Positions 36,975 through 45,731 of a DNA stretch of 64,000 nucleotides are shown piece by piece. Both the position numbers and the translations under genes were made by a program. Below the pieces are notes generated by a model. It had not been told where the DNA came from. It was given only the letters and a program-made list of their open reading frames with translations, and did not search any database. How positions within the stretch are numbered: position 1 is the first letter of the stretch; the number at the start of each line of letters is the position of its first letter. The stretch is from Flavobacterium hibisci (GTDB taxonomy: Bacteria > Bacteroidota > Bacteroidia > Flavobacteriales > Flavobacteriaceae), in the NCBI RefSeq assembly GCF_020026925.1, contig NZ_JAIQDW010000003.1, positions 124,001 through 188,000 of the forward strand, given 5' to 3'.

Positions 36975-37167
36975 TGAATTACATTTTTAAGCATAATTTA
37001 GAAAGGTATTCATATAACAATGTTCTTTGAAAGACTGATTTATGGAGAAAGCTAATGAACGAATGAAGTAATTTGTAAGTTTTAACGTGGATTTCAAACG
37101 ATGTAATTTTTGTAAGATGTTTTTAACGTTAAAAAATTGTTTTTTTATTGAATTTGTGCGTAAATAT

Positions 37168-37198
37168 TTGGTAAATAAAAAAAACTTTCGCATATTTG
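37168..37198 (+). promoter_or_regulatory. Promoter of leader module B
   Basis: TTG at 37168-37170, 20-base spacer, CATATTTG at 37191-37198, the same geometry as the module A promoter and about 25 bases before leader B1. Confidence 0.55.
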
Positions 37199-37222
37199 TT
37201 AAACCCAAAAACTACTGAAGAT

Positions 37223-37288
37223 ATGTTTAATTCCTATAAAATGTTTTGCGCCATTTCGAAAGAAACCGTTTGGGTGTCTATTGCTTAA
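37223..37288 (+). CDS. Leader peptide B1 (21 aa), homologous to A1
   Basis: Contains KMFCAIS at residues 6-12, aligned with KMCCMIS of A1, with a single Cys codon (residue 9). It is followed by a terminator 29 bases after its stop. The conserved register Lys-Met-x-Cys-x-Ile-Ser between two leaders supports real translation. Confidence 0.6.
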   Translation: MFNSYKMFCAISKETVWVSIA

Positions 37289-37348
37289 AATTGTAAGAAC
37301 AATATCAAATATAGCAAAGCCTCCCAAAATATTTTGAGAGGCTTTTTT
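37269..37348 (+). promoter_or_regulatory. Attenuator B1
   Basis: Terminator AAGCCTC/GAGGCTT (37317-37323, 37338-37344), with inner CAAAAT/ATTTTG and a T run. TTTGGG at 37269-37274, inside the leader ORF, can pair with CCCAAA at 37323-37328 in the terminator's 5' side. A 1:2 stem comparable to that of A1 is not obvious here. Confidence 0.55.
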
Positions 37349-37397
37349 AATTATACGACAAATGCTAGAATTTTTAAAAATAACAAATAAATCACAG

Positions 37398-37463
37398 ATG
37401 AATAAGTCCCTTCAGATGAACAAGATGTTCAGTGTCGCAGCTATTCGTGTATGCGTCTGTTGA
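37398..37463 (+). CDS. Leader peptide B2 (21 aa) ending Arg-Val-Cys-Val-Cys
   Basis: The second leader of module B. Three internal Met codons precede a C-terminal RVCVC-stop, echoing the Cys-rich end HCCC of A2. It lies between terminators B1 and B2, the same order as in module A. Confidence 0.62.
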   Translation: MNKSLQMNKMFSVAAIRVCVC

Positions 37464-37465
37464 TT

Positions 37466-37528
37466 CCAAAAGTATTGTAAGTTAAAATAACTTGACCCTT
37501 TTGGCATCTGAAACCAAAAGGGTCTTTT
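37466..37528 (+). promoter_or_regulatory. Attenuator B2
   Basis: Terminator GACCCTTTTGG/CCAAAAGGGTC (37494-37504, 37514-37524) plus T run. CCAAAAG at 37466-37472, just after the leader stop, duplicates the terminator 3' arm and can pair with CTTTTGG (37498-37504). A ribosome at the stop codon would cover this arm; one stalled at Cys 19 would not. Confidence 0.65.
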
Positions 37529-37596
37529 GTTTTAAAAGACTTAATAAAAGAGAAAAAAATAATTCAATATAAATAAACAAACTAAACACTAATATC

Positions 37597-37797
37597 ATGA
37601 GCACTTTGAACTACCTGGCAAAAAAGATTTCTACATTGAAAAACATAAGGACTAAAAAAAATAACCCGCCGCCAAAAAATGAATTGATACATCCAAGATT
37701 TGGAGTTACTGAAAACAATACTAAAACTGAAAAGAAAAATCCGGACTCTTTATTGTTTTTAATGTATTCTAAAGAAAATGAAACGCTTTTCATCTAA
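37597..37797 (+). CDS. Small protein B (66 aa) ending MYSKENETLFI
   Basis: 66 residues, strongly basic and Asn/Lys-rich in the middle (RTKKNNPPPKNE). It shares the C-terminal SLL..MYS.ENE.LFI signature with the protein at 35356-35526. It follows attenuator B2 as the only ORF of that transcript before the separate metX promoter. Since module B appears to control nothing but this protein unless it reads into metX, the protein itself may be the output. No known family recognised. Confidence 0.62.
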   Translation: MSTLNYLAKKISTLKNIRTKKNNPPPKNELIHPRFGVTENNTKTEKKNPDSLLFLMYSKENETLFI

Positions 37798-37925
37798 AAT
37801 AAAAAGCATTTCAAATAGGTAATACCTGCTTAATTTTACTGGGCATTTTTGTTCGGTAATTTTTTGCGTACAATAGTTTTTGTTTGTGATATATTGAATA
37901 AGCGAAAGAATCTGTTGAGATAAAT

Positions 37926-37956
37926 TTGTTTGTTTAAGAAATTAGTAGTTAATTTG
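37926..37956 (+). promoter_or_regulatory. Promoter of the metX transcript
   Basis: TTG at 37926-37928, 20-base spacer, TTAATTTG at 37949-37956, about 30 bases upstream of the riboswitch. The rest of the gap 37798-37925 shows no gene. Confidence 0.5.
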
Positions 37957-37985
37957 CACCGTTAAGTTCAGAAACGTATTGAAAT

Positions 37986-38089
37986 GTTATAAAGAAAGGA
38001 CGAGGGATTAGACCCGATGAATCCTTAGCAACCCTTCGGTAAAGCGAAGAAGGTGCTGCATTCTACCACGCCCAACGTGGAAAGATAAC
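37986..38089 (+). promoter_or_regulatory. SAM-I (S-box) riboswitch upstream of metX
   Basis: The conserved S-box core is clear: GAGGGATTAGACCCGATGAA, then CCTTAGCAACCC, then AAGGTGCTGCATTC, closed by a P1 stem GTTAT/ATAAC. It binds SAM and should lower expression of metX-thrA when SAM is abundant. No strong intrinsic terminator follows, so translational control is possible. Confidence 0.92.
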
Positions 38090-38162
38090 AATAAGAGTTT
38101 TTCTAGTTTCGTTCTAGACTTTCTTTCTAATATTTCCATATACAAATCAAAAAATAAAAGAT

Positions 38163-39131
38163 TTGAAATTGGAAAGTATACCAAACCCTATCATATTAAA
38201 AGATTTCACTACTGAAAGTGGTGCTTTATATAATTCATTACCCTTAAGTTTTGCACTTTTTGGTTTGCCATTACACAGTGCTCCCATTATTCTGGTCAAT
38301 CATGCCTTAACAGGAAATGCGCAGGTTACTGGTGAAAATGGCTGGTGGAATGATTTAATTGGAGAAGGAAAAACAATCGACACGACTAAATATTCCGTTT
38401 TAGCTTTTAACGTTCCGGGTAACGGAAGCGATTCTTTCAGTATTGAAAATTATCAGGATTTTACGGCAAGGGATGTTGCCCGAATCTTTTTGAAGGGAAT
38501 CGAAACTTTGAATATTGAACAGCTTTATGCTATTATAGGGGGGTCAGTTGGTGGCGGAATTGCATGGGAAATGCTGGCATTGGCTCCAAACATCACCAAA
38601 AAATTAATTCCTATTGCAACCGACTGGAAATCGACAGACTGGATGATTGCCAACTGTTTTTTACAGGAACAAATCCTGAACCATTCGTCAAAACCAATTG
38701 AAGATGCCAGAATTCATGCGATGTTATGTTATCGTTCTCCAGAATCATTCAAAGAAAAATTTCAGCGCACAATTAATCAGGATCTTTTGATTTTTAATAT
38801 AGAAAGCTGGCTGGCACATCATGGTAAAAAGTTGCAGCAACGTTATCAGCTTTCCTCTTATAAACTGATGAACCAGTTGCTGAAAACCATAGATATTACG
38901 AGAAATAGTGATGATTTTGAAACGCTTCTCTCTAAAACATCGGCAGCTATTCACATTATTGCAATCGATTCAGATTTGTTTTTTACACCAAAAGAAAATC
39001 TGGAAACCTATAATGAATTAAAAAAGTTCAAGGAAAATGTTTTTTACAGCGAAATAAATTCGGTGCACGGCCATGACGCTTTTTTAATCGAGTACAAACA
39101 ATTAGATAATTTACTTGCTGCTATTTTTTAG
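38163..39131 (+). CDS. metX: Homoserine O-acetyltransferase (MetX-type alpha/beta hydrolase fold)
   Basis: 322 residues; acetylates homoserine, giving the substrate for MetY. The nucleophile elbow is GGSVGGGIAWEM near residue 127, the Asp lies in AIDSDLFFTP near 275 and the His in SVHGHDAFLIE near 308, the MetX triad. Slightly shorter than most family members (350-380). No ATG exists in frame near the start, so TTG at 38163 is taken as initiator (MKLESIPNP). SAM-I riboswitch upstream; thrA-type gene follows after 21 bases, a likely operon. Confidence 0.9.
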   Translation: MKLESIPNPIILKDFTTESGALYNSLPLSFALFGLPLHSAPIILVNHALTGNAQVTGENGWWNDLIGEGKTIDTTKYSVLAFNVPGNGSDSFSIENYQDFTARDVARIFLKGIETLNIEQLYAIIGGSVGGGIAWEMLALAPNITKKLIPIATDWKSTDWMIANCFLQEQILNHSSKPIEDARIHAMLCYRSPESFKEKFQRTINQDLLIFNIESWLAHHGKKLQQRYQLSSYKLMNQLLKTIDITRNSDDFETLLSKTSAAIHIIAIDSDLFFTPKENLETYNELKKFKENVFYSEINSVHGHDAFLIEYKQLDNLLAAIF

Positions 39132-39152
39132 CAGAAATAATAACAAGATACA

Positions 39153-41564
39153 ATGAAGATATTAAAATTTGGTGGTAAATCATTATCAAACGGAGAAGGA
39201 CTTAACAAAGTTGTCTCAATCATTGCCGAGAAAGTAAATCAGGGCGAAAAAATTGCCGTAGTAGTTTCTGCAAGAGGAAACGCTACAGATGAACTGGAAT
39301 ATATTTTAAAAATTGCTGCTAAAAACGGCGACTACAAACGATTATTAGAAAATTTTAAAACCTACCAAATTTCAGATTATCCTCAGGTTGATTTATCCGA
39401 AGAGTTTACCATTCTGGATAAACTTTATGAAGGGGTAAGTCTGATTGGCGATTATAGTAACAAAATCAAAGATCAGATTTTGTCTAAAGGCGAATTGCTT
39501 TCGGCTAAATTATTAACCGCTATTTTGGTAGAAAAAGGTATTCCGGCAAATTTTACCGATTCAAGGGATTTGCTTAAAACAGATTCTAAATTTGGTGATG
39601 CGCAGCCTTTGGAACAGCTTTCCAAAAAAAATGTGGTTAATTATTTTAAAGAACACGATAAAAAGGTGAATATCATAACTGGTTTTATTGGTTCGAATAA
39701 TAATAATGACACTACAACTTTAGGAAGAAACGGCAGTAATTACACGGCTTCCCTAATTGCTAATTATTTGAATGCAGAAGAATTACAAAACTTTACGCAT
39801 GTTGACGGAATTTATACCGCAAATCCGGATTTAGTTGAAGATGCTAAAAAAATCGAATTTTTATCATTCAATGAAGCAAATGAATTAGCCAATTTTGGGG
39901 CAACAATTCTGCATGCCAAAACGATTATTCCTTTGTTGGAAAAAAATATTCCTCTTCGAATCCTAAACACATTCAATCATGAAAATCGCGGCACTTTAAT
40001 CACTTCTGATTCGGCTAAAGAAGGAATCAAGACACTTTCGGTTCTTGAAAACGTTTCCCTTTTAAATCTTGAAGGTCGCGGACTCCTTGGAAAGGCAGGA
40101 GTTGATGCCCGAATTTTTAAAGTAATGGGCGATAACAATATCAGTGTAAGCATTATTTCGCAGGGTTCTTCAGAAAGAGGAATCGGGCTTGTTGTGGCGA
40201 CTGATAAAGCAACTACAGCAATGGTTGAACTGGAGAAAGAATTTGAAAATGACTTTTATTCGAAAGATGTGAACCAGATTACAGTAACCGATAATGTTTC
40301 AGTTATTTCGATTATTGGACAGGATTTGAGTACTTTTCATAAGCCTTACACCGCTTTAATCAAGAATAAAATTGTTCCGATATTATTTAACAACACCGTT
40401 ACGGGCAAAAACGTGAGTTTGGTGGTTAAAAAATCAGAACTGAATAAAGCGTTAAACGTAATTCACGGAGAGATTTTTGGGGTTTCCAAGAAAATTAATA
40501 TCGCTGTCTTTGGTCACGGATTAGTAGGCGGAACTTTGATCAACCAAATTTTAGAATCGGCGGATGCCATCGAAAAACGTAAAGGGATTAAATTGAATGT
40601 TTTTGCTATCGCAAATTCTAAAAAACTAATTTTAGATAAAAATGGTTTGACTTCGGACTGGAAAAATGAAATCCAGAACAAAGGACTTGATTATACGATT
40701 CAGGATATTATTGACTATGCAGACAAATACCATTTAGAGAACTTAATTGCGATTGATAACACGGCAAGTGCTTCATTTGTAGAAAATTATATCAAGTTTG
40801 CAGAAAGCAGTTTCGATTTAATTTCTTCTAACAAAGTGGCTAATACACTGAGTTATGGTTTTTATAAAGAATTAAGAAAAGTTCTGGCAGAAAACCAAAA
40901 GAACTATTTGTACGAAACCAATGTTGGTGCAGGTTTACCCTTAATTGATACGATAAAATTACTGCATCTTTCTGGTGAGAATATCACTAAGATAAAAGGT
41001 GTTTTCTCTGGTACATTGAGCTATTTATTTAATAATTTCTCTGCGAAAAATGCTCCGTTCAGCGAAATTTTACAAGAGGCAATTGATAATGGTTATACTG
41101 AACCTGACCCGCGTGAAGATTTATGTGGAAATGACGTGGGAAGAAAATTATTGATTTTGGCAAGGGAATTAGATTTGCAGAATGAATTTGAAGAAATCTC
41201 TATTCAGAATTTAATTCCGGAACATTTACGTGAAGGAAATGTTTCAGATTTCTTAACCAAACTGAAAGAATTCGACCCGATTTATGATAAAATTAAAGCT
41301 GAGCAAAAACCAAATCACGTATTAAGATACATTGGCGAATTGTCTGGTGATTTGCAAAATGACAAAGGAAATCTGGAAGTAAAATTAGTTTCAGTGCCTT
41401 CTGACACAGCGCTTGGAGGATTAAAAGGTTCCGATTCTTTCTTCGAAATTTACACAGAATCTTACGGAGACAGACCAATTGTAATTCAGGGCGCCGGAGC
41501 AGGTTCTGCGGTAACTGCGAGAGGAGTTTTTGGAGATATTTTGAGATTATCGGATAAAGGGTAA
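39153..41564 (+). CDS. thrA: Bifunctional aspartokinase / homoserine dehydrogenase
   Basis: 803 residues. Aspartokinase domain about 1-290 (KFGGKSLSNGEG, TLGRNGSNYTA, FGATILHAKT), ACT regulatory domains about 300-440, and homoserine dehydrogenase from about 448 (INIAVFGHGLVGGTLINQIL, then SNKVANTLSYGFY and GVFSGTLSYLFNNF). Catalyses the first and third steps from aspartate to homoserine. Lies directly after metX, so homoserine production and acetylation are co-expressed and under SAM control. Feedback by threonine is expected from the family but not visible. Confidence 0.95.
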   Translation: MKILKFGGKSLSNGEGLNKVVSIIAEKVNQGEKIAVVVSARGNATDELEYILKIAAKNGDYKRLLENFKTYQISDYPQVDLSEEFTILDKLYEGVSLIGDYSNKIKDQILSKGELLSAKLLTAILVEKGIPANFTDSRDLLKTDSKFGDAQPLEQLSKKNVVNYFKEHDKKVNIITGFIGSNNNNDTTTLGRNGSNYTASLIANYLNAEELQNFTHVDGIYTANPDLVEDAKKIEFLSFNEANELANFGATILHAKTIIPLLEKNIPLRILNTFNHENRGTLITSDSAKEGIKTLSVLENVSLLNLEGRGLLGKAGVDARIFKVMGDNNISVSIISQGSSERGIGLVVATDKATTAMVELEKEFENDFYSKDVNQITVTDNVSVISIIGQDLSTFHKPYTALIKNKIVPILFNNTVTGKNVSLVVKKSELNKALNVIHGEIFGVSKKINIAVFGHGLVGGTLINQILESADAIEKRKGIKLNVFAIANSKKLILDKNGLTSDWKNEIQNKGLDYTIQDIIDYADKYHLENLIAIDNTASASFVENYIKFAESSFDLISSNKVANTLSYGFYKELRKVLAENQKNYLYETNVGAGLPLIDTIKLLHLSGENITKIKGVFSGTLSYLFNNFSAKNAPFSEILQEAIDNGYTEPDPREDLCGNDVGRKLLILARELDLQNEFEEISIQNLIPEHLREGNVSDFLTKLKEFDPIYDKIKAEQKPNHVLRYIGELSGDLQNDKGNLEVKLVSVPSDTALGGLKGSDSFFEIYTESYGDRPIVIQGAGAGSAVTARGVFGDILRLSDKG

Positions 41565-41603
41565 TTGATTTATAGAATTTAATTTGGAAGCCAATAAATA
41601 ATT

Positions 41604-42701
41604 ATGAAAATATCTTTTTGTTTTTTAGTTTTAGTTTTTAACCTTTTTTCTGTTTCTGCACAAAAGATAAAAATTGTTGATGCCAATTTTAAAGCAAAAC
41701 TTTTAGAATCATCGACTTCGAGCTATATAGCGAAAGATAAAAATAATAAATCTCTAAAAATAGATCAGAATGACGATGGTGAAATTCAGGCTAATGAGGC
41801 TGAAGATGTTTTTGAATTAGTACTTATAAATGCGAACATTTCAAATCTGGAAGGGATTGAGAACTTTAAGAATTTAAATGCCTTAAAATGTATAGGCAAC
41901 GAGTTGACTTCTTTGAATCTAAATGGATTAGAAAAATTAAAGAAACTAGAATGTTATAATAATCAGTTACAAATATTAGAGATTCAAAAGTGCTTAATTT
42001 TAGAACATTTAGATTGTTCAACAAATAAGCTTACTAGTTTGAATATAAAAGGTTTGGTGAATTTAGAAAATTTATTTTGTGCCGAAAATCAATTAAATTC
42101 TCTAAATATTGAGAAATCTGATGTTTTAAAAAAATTGATATGCTGTTATAATAGAATTGAAACTTTGAATGTTGATGGTTTTAGTTCTCTTACCAATCTA
42201 GATTGCAGTGCCAATCAATTAAAGAATTTAAATTTAAAGGGCTTAAGATCTTTAAGAGATTTAACTTGTCGTGAAAATAAATTAAAAAGCTTAGATCTTA
42301 GAGGATTAGAAAGTCTGGAGCTTTTAATGGCTTTTGAGAATGAATTAACGGATTTGAATGTTCAAGGGTTAAAAAAATTAATTTATTTAAGTTGTTATTC
42401 TAATCAATTAACCTCCTTAGACCTTACAGGAATAAATACCATAACGGCCTTATATTGTCATTCAAATAAACTAATAAATCTAAATGTTATTGGGATGAAA
42501 GATTTGAATTATTTACATTGTGAGTCAAATCAATTGACTTCTTTAACTGTAAAAGGATCGCCAAGATTATCTGTTTTAGATTTTTCTAATAACTTTTATC
42601 TAAGACACATTTGTTGTGATGTCTCAATGAAAAACAAAGTTTTGGAGAGTGTAAAGAATAATAATCAAAGAGCAGGAGTTAGTACTTCTTGCTCAATATA
42701 A
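41604..42701 (+). CDS. Secreted leucine-rich repeat protein
   Basis: 365 residues with signal peptide (FCFLVLVFNLFSVSAQ). About eleven repeats of roughly 21-22 residues fill residues 75-340, with consensus L.C..NQLTSLNLKGL..L; many repeats carry Cys at the same position (LDCSTNKL, LFCAENQL, LTCRENKL, LYCHSNKL). An EF-hand-like segment DQNDDGEIQANEAE lies near residue 52. LRR solenoids bind proteins. It interrupts a run of amino-acid genes without obvious link, and codon use looks more AT-rich than its neighbours, so transfer is possible. Confidence 0.85.
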   Translation: MKISFCFLVLVFNLFSVSAQKIKIVDANFKAKLLESSTSSYIAKDKNNKSLKIDQNDDGEIQANEAEDVFELVLINANISNLEGIENFKNLNALKCIGNELTSLNLNGLEKLKKLECYNNQLQILEIQKCLILEHLDCSTNKLTSLNIKGLVNLENLFCAENQLNSLNIEKSDVLKKLICCYNRIETLNVDGFSSLTNLDCSANQLKNLNLKGLRSLRDLTCRENKLKSLDLRGLESLELLMAFENELTDLNVQGLKKLIYLSCYSNQLTSLDLTGINTITALYCHSNKLINLNVIGMKDLNYLHCESNQLTSLTVKGSPRLSVLDFSNNFYLRHICCDVSMKNKVLESVKNNNQRAGVSTSCSI

Positions 42702-42761
42702 CAACAGCTAATAAAGACAATCACATAGTATTGAATAAAAAACAAAAAAAATAAAAACACA

Positions 42762-43187
42762 ATGAAAGTAACTTTAAACAGAGTAAATGACGCATTTCAT
42801 TTTAAAGTAAAAAATGAACGCGGACATGTAGTTGACGTTGACAGCAGAGCCGAATTTGGCGGAAGCGACTTAGGTGCAAGTCCAATGGAATTGGTATTAA
42901 TGGGAGTTGCAGGATGCAGTGCTATCGATATGATTTCAATCTTAAAAAAACAGCGTCAGGAAATCACTTCTTTTAATGCTGAGGTTGAAGGAACAAGAGT
43001 TCAAATCGAAGAAGCAAAACCTTTTAAAGAAATCGATGTGGTTTTTTATTTAGAAGGAGAAATCAATCCAGAAAAGGCAAAAAAAGCAGCGCAACTTTCT
43101 TTCGAGAAATACTGTTCAGTTGCCAAAACAGTTGAACCGACTGCAACAATTAAATACAAAGTTGTCTTGAACAACGAAGCTTTATAA
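42762..43187 (+). CDS. OsmC/Ohr family peroxidase-like protein
   Basis: 141 residues. The two family cysteines are present: GVAGCSAIDM near residue 52 and FEKYCSVAKTVEPT near 118. These form the thiol centre that reduces organic hydroperoxides in OsmC/Ohr proteins. Cytoplasmic, no signal. Located between methionine genes, so it may be co-regulated with sulfur metabolism, but its exact substrate is not shown. Confidence 0.9.
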   Translation: MKVTLNRVNDAFHFKVKNERGHVVDVDSRAEFGGSDLGASPMELVLMGVAGCSAIDMISILKKQRQEITSFNAEVEGTRVQIEEAKPFKEIDVVFYLEGEINPEKAKKAAQLSFEKYCSVAKTVEPTATIKYKVVLNNEAL

Positions 43188-43277
43188 ATTAAATAATTAG
43201 TCAATTAGATAATTAGAAAATGTTCAGATTACGCATAAATAATTGACTTGTTTTAGTTAAGATTTCTGTTTTTAAAA

Positions 43278-43299
43278 CCTGAAACCTGAAACCTGAAAC
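43278..43299. repeat. Short tandem CCTGAAAC-type array upstream of the trans-sulfuration gene
   Basis: Three near-perfect heptamer units CCTGAAA in tandem, immediately before the next gene. Related arrays occur near 48578-48602, 49607-49638 and 62348-62412, also just before start codons. Confidence 0.6.
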
Positions 43300-43322
43300 A
43301 AAAAAACAAAAAACAACACACA

Positions 43323-44495
43323 ATGAATACAGAAGAATTTGGTTTTGAAACCCAGGCCATCAGAACACATTTAGAGAAATCGCAATATCAGGAACATTCA
43401 ACCCCTTTGTATTTATCTTCAAGTTTTGTATTTGAAGATGCAGAAGATATGAGAGCGTCTTTCACTGAAGAAAAAGTACGGAATATTTACTCCCGTTTCA
43501 GTAATCCAAACACAACAGAGTTTGTAGATAAGGTTTGCGCTATGGAAGGTGCTGAGGCAGGATATGCTTCCGCAACCGGAATGGCTGCAATTTATTCCAC
43601 TTTTGCTGCTTTGCTGGAATCTGGTGATCATATTGTTTCTGCGGGAAGCGTTTTTGGATCGACTCATGCGTTGTTTATGACTTATTTCCCAAAATGGAAT
43701 ATTGAAACAACCTATTTTGATATCAACAAGCCGGAAACTATTGAAGGTTTTATTAAGCCAAATACTAAAATTTTATACGCTGAAACACCAACAAATCCGG
43801 GTGTTGATGTAATTGATTTAGAGTTATTAGGGCAAATAGCCAAAAAACATAATCTGATTTTAATAATTGACAACTGTTTTGCTACGCCATATATTCAACA
43901 GCCAATTAAATACGGAGCGCATATCGTAGTGCATTCTGCTACAAAATTAATAGATGGACAAGGACGTGTTTTAGGAGGTGTTGCAGTTGGTGATGCGGAG
44001 TTAATTCGTAAAATATATTTGTTTTCAAGAAATACAGGTCCGGCAATGTCTCCGTTTAATGCATGGGTATTGTCAAAAAGTTTAGAGACTTTGGCTGTTC
44101 GTGTTGACAGACATTGCGAAAATGCCTTAAAAGTTGCCGAATTTTTAGAAAGTCACCCAAATGTAAACAGTGTGAAATATCCGTTCTTGAAATCACACCC
44201 AAAATATGAAATTGCCAAAAAGCAAATGCTTTTAGGAGGTAACATTATTGCATTTGAAATTAAAGGCGGAATCGAAGCAGGACGTAAATTTTTGGATAAA
44301 ATTCAATTGTGCTCACTTTCAGCAAATATCGGTGATGTAAAAACAATTGTTACTCATCCGGCATCAACTACACACAGCAAATTATCTTTGGAAGAGAAAC
44401 TAGCTGTTGGAATTACGGAAGGTTTAGTGCGCGTTTCTGTAGGTTTGGAAACAGTAAAAGACGTTATTGCTGATTTAGAGCAAGCCCTTTCCTGA
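43323..44495 (+). CDS. Trans-sulfuration PLP enzyme, MetZ-like (O-succinyl/acetylhomoserine sulfhydrylase)
   Basis: 390 residues. PLP Lys in VVHSATKLIDGQGRVLGG near residue 208; YSRFSNPNTTEF, ETPTNPGVDV and HPASTTHSKL are Cys/Met metabolism PLP-family signatures. Size and the LIDGQGR segment resemble MetZ (homoserine ester sulfhydrylase) more than MetY. It provides a second possible route to homocysteine beside the metY product at 35604; cystathionine gamma-synthase activity cannot be excluded. Preceded by OsmC and a tandem-word repeat; a terminator follows. Confidence 0.85.
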   Translation: MNTEEFGFETQAIRTHLEKSQYQEHSTPLYLSSSFVFEDAEDMRASFTEEKVRNIYSRFSNPNTTEFVDKVCAMEGAEAGYASATGMAAIYSTFAALLESGDHIVSAGSVFGSTHALFMTYFPKWNIETTYFDINKPETIEGFIKPNTKILYAETPTNPGVDVIDLELLGQIAKKHNLILIIDNCFATPYIQQPIKYGAHIVVHSATKLIDGQGRVLGGVAVGDAELIRKIYLFSRNTGPAMSPFNAWVLSKSLETLAVRVDRHCENALKVAEFLESHPNVNSVKYPFLKSHPKYEIAKKQMLLGGNIIAFEIKGGIEAGRKFLDKIQLCSLSANIGDVKTIVTHPASTTHSKLSLEEKLAVGITEGLVRVSVGLETVKDVIADLEQALS

Positions 44496-44530
44496 TTTTG
44501 AATTCCTTAGGTAATTATTTCAATTATAGA

Positions 44531-44572
44531 AATGACGATTTTAATGGTAATTTTTACTATTAAATCGTCATT
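44531..44572 (+). terminator. Hairpin terminator after the trans-sulfuration gene
   Basis: AATGACGATTT ... AAATCGTCATT, with the stem continuing through AATGGT/ACTATT imperfectly; only a short T run. Confidence 0.65.
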
Positions 44573-44655
44573 TGATTTTAGTGTTTGTTATTACAAAAAG
44601 TATATTTTTGTTTTTTATACGAAGTTTATACTAACAAATAACAAATACCTAACTC

Positions 44656-45156
44656 ATGAGTAACTCTACTTATATTCTTGATGACAAATTATTAGCTTCT
44701 AGCGGAAGCCGTTTTCTAAACTATATTTTAGATATTGTTGTCATCATTGCTTTAATCTTTGCTTTGTCTTTTATTTTTGCTGTCCTGGCAAGTCTTTTGG
44801 ATTTAAATGAATTCTTATTGTGGATGGGGAATTTGAGTGATTGGGAAGGGCAATTGATTTTTGTGGTAATTTCTATTTTTTATTATTCACTTACTGAAGG
44901 TCTTTTTGGAAGATCTTTGGGTAAATTAATTACAGGAACTGTTGTTGTAGATGAAAATGGAGAAAAACCTTCGTTCGGAATTATTCTTAAAAGAACATTA
45001 TGCCGGTTAATTCCTTTTGACGGCTTTTCCTTTTTAGGAAGCAGAGGCTGGCATGACTCTATTTCTAATACCTATGTTGTAAACAAAAAAGATTTAGAAA
45101 ATGAAGTAAAGTTATTTCATGAATTTAATTTAATTGGAAGTAAAGAAGTAATTTGA
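44656..45156 (+). CDS. RDD family membrane protein
   Basis: 166 residues. RDD pattern: Arg in SGSRFLNYILDIVVI near residue 18, followed by hydrophobic segments about 23-48 and 70-90, and GLFGRSLGKLITGTVVVDENG near 88, the usual second conserved block, then RTLCRLIPFDGFSFL. A small integral membrane protein of unclear function, possibly transport. No functional link to its neighbours is evident. Confidence 0.85.
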   Translation: MSNSTYILDDKLLASSGSRFLNYILDIVVIIALIFALSFIFAVLASLLDLNEFLLWMGNLSDWEGQLIFVVISIFYYSLTEGLFGRSLGKLITGTVVVDENGEKPSFGIILKRTLCRLIPFDGFSFLGSRGWHDSISNTYVVNKKDLENEVKLFHEFNLIGSKEVI

Positions 45157-45297
45157 TAGGTATTGTAGTATTTAACATTTTACCTTATGTTTTTTTCCAT
45201 TTAAAAAGCTTATTTTTGATGCATAAAAAAGTGGGCTGCTTATTTAGCTAAGCGAATAATAAAAAATTAAAAGCAGTTTACAATCTAAATCTTAAAA

Positions 45298-45708
45298 ATG
45301 CTTTCAAAGAAAACAAAATACGGAATTAAAGCTTTGACATATTTGGCCAGACGTGAAAATAATGAGCCGGTTCAAATTGCTGAGATAGCCAAAAACGAAC
45401 ATATTTCAATTAAATTCCTGGAAAGTATTTTGTTGCTGTTAAGAAACTCTGGTTTTTTGGGCGCCAAAAAAGGAAAAGGCGGCGGTTATTATCTGATTAA
45501 AGAACCTAAAGACATCAGCATGGCAAAAGTCTATCGTATTCTGGAAGGTCCAATAGCTCTGTTGCCTTGTGCAAGCCATAATTTTTATGAAAAATGCGAT
45601 GATTGCGATGATGAGACTACTTGTGCCGCAAGACGTCTGATGACCGAAGTTCGTGACAATACACTCAAAATACTGGAAAGCAATTCTTTGGCAGATATTG
45701 CATTTTAA
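45298..45708 (+). CDS. Rrf2 family transcriptional regulator, probable Fe-S or cysteine-pathway sensor
   Basis: 136 residues. Winged-helix start MLSKKTKYGIKALTYLARR, the wing GFLGAKKGKGGGYYL near 58, and a C-terminal Cys set (LLPCASHNFYEKCDDCDDETTC) at about residues 89-111 that could ligate an Fe-S cluster as in IscR. Located between methionine genes and the sulfate-assimilation cluster, it is a good candidate regulator of tauE-cysH-cysD-cysN or of the opposed transporter gene. No binding site was identified. Confidence 0.88.
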   Translation: MLSKKTKYGIKALTYLARRENNEPVQIAEIAKNEHISIKFLESILLLLRNSGFLGAKKGKGGGYYLIKEPKDISMAKVYRILEGPIALLPCASHNFYEKCDDCDDETTCAARRLMTEVRDNTLKILESNSLADIAF

Positions 45709-45731
45709 TTTTACAGAATTAATAATAAAAG

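Noticed and set aside
36987-37208. Minus-strand 73-residue frame before module B
   Set aside because: Antisense to the promoter and leader region of module B, low-complexity composition and no partner gene.
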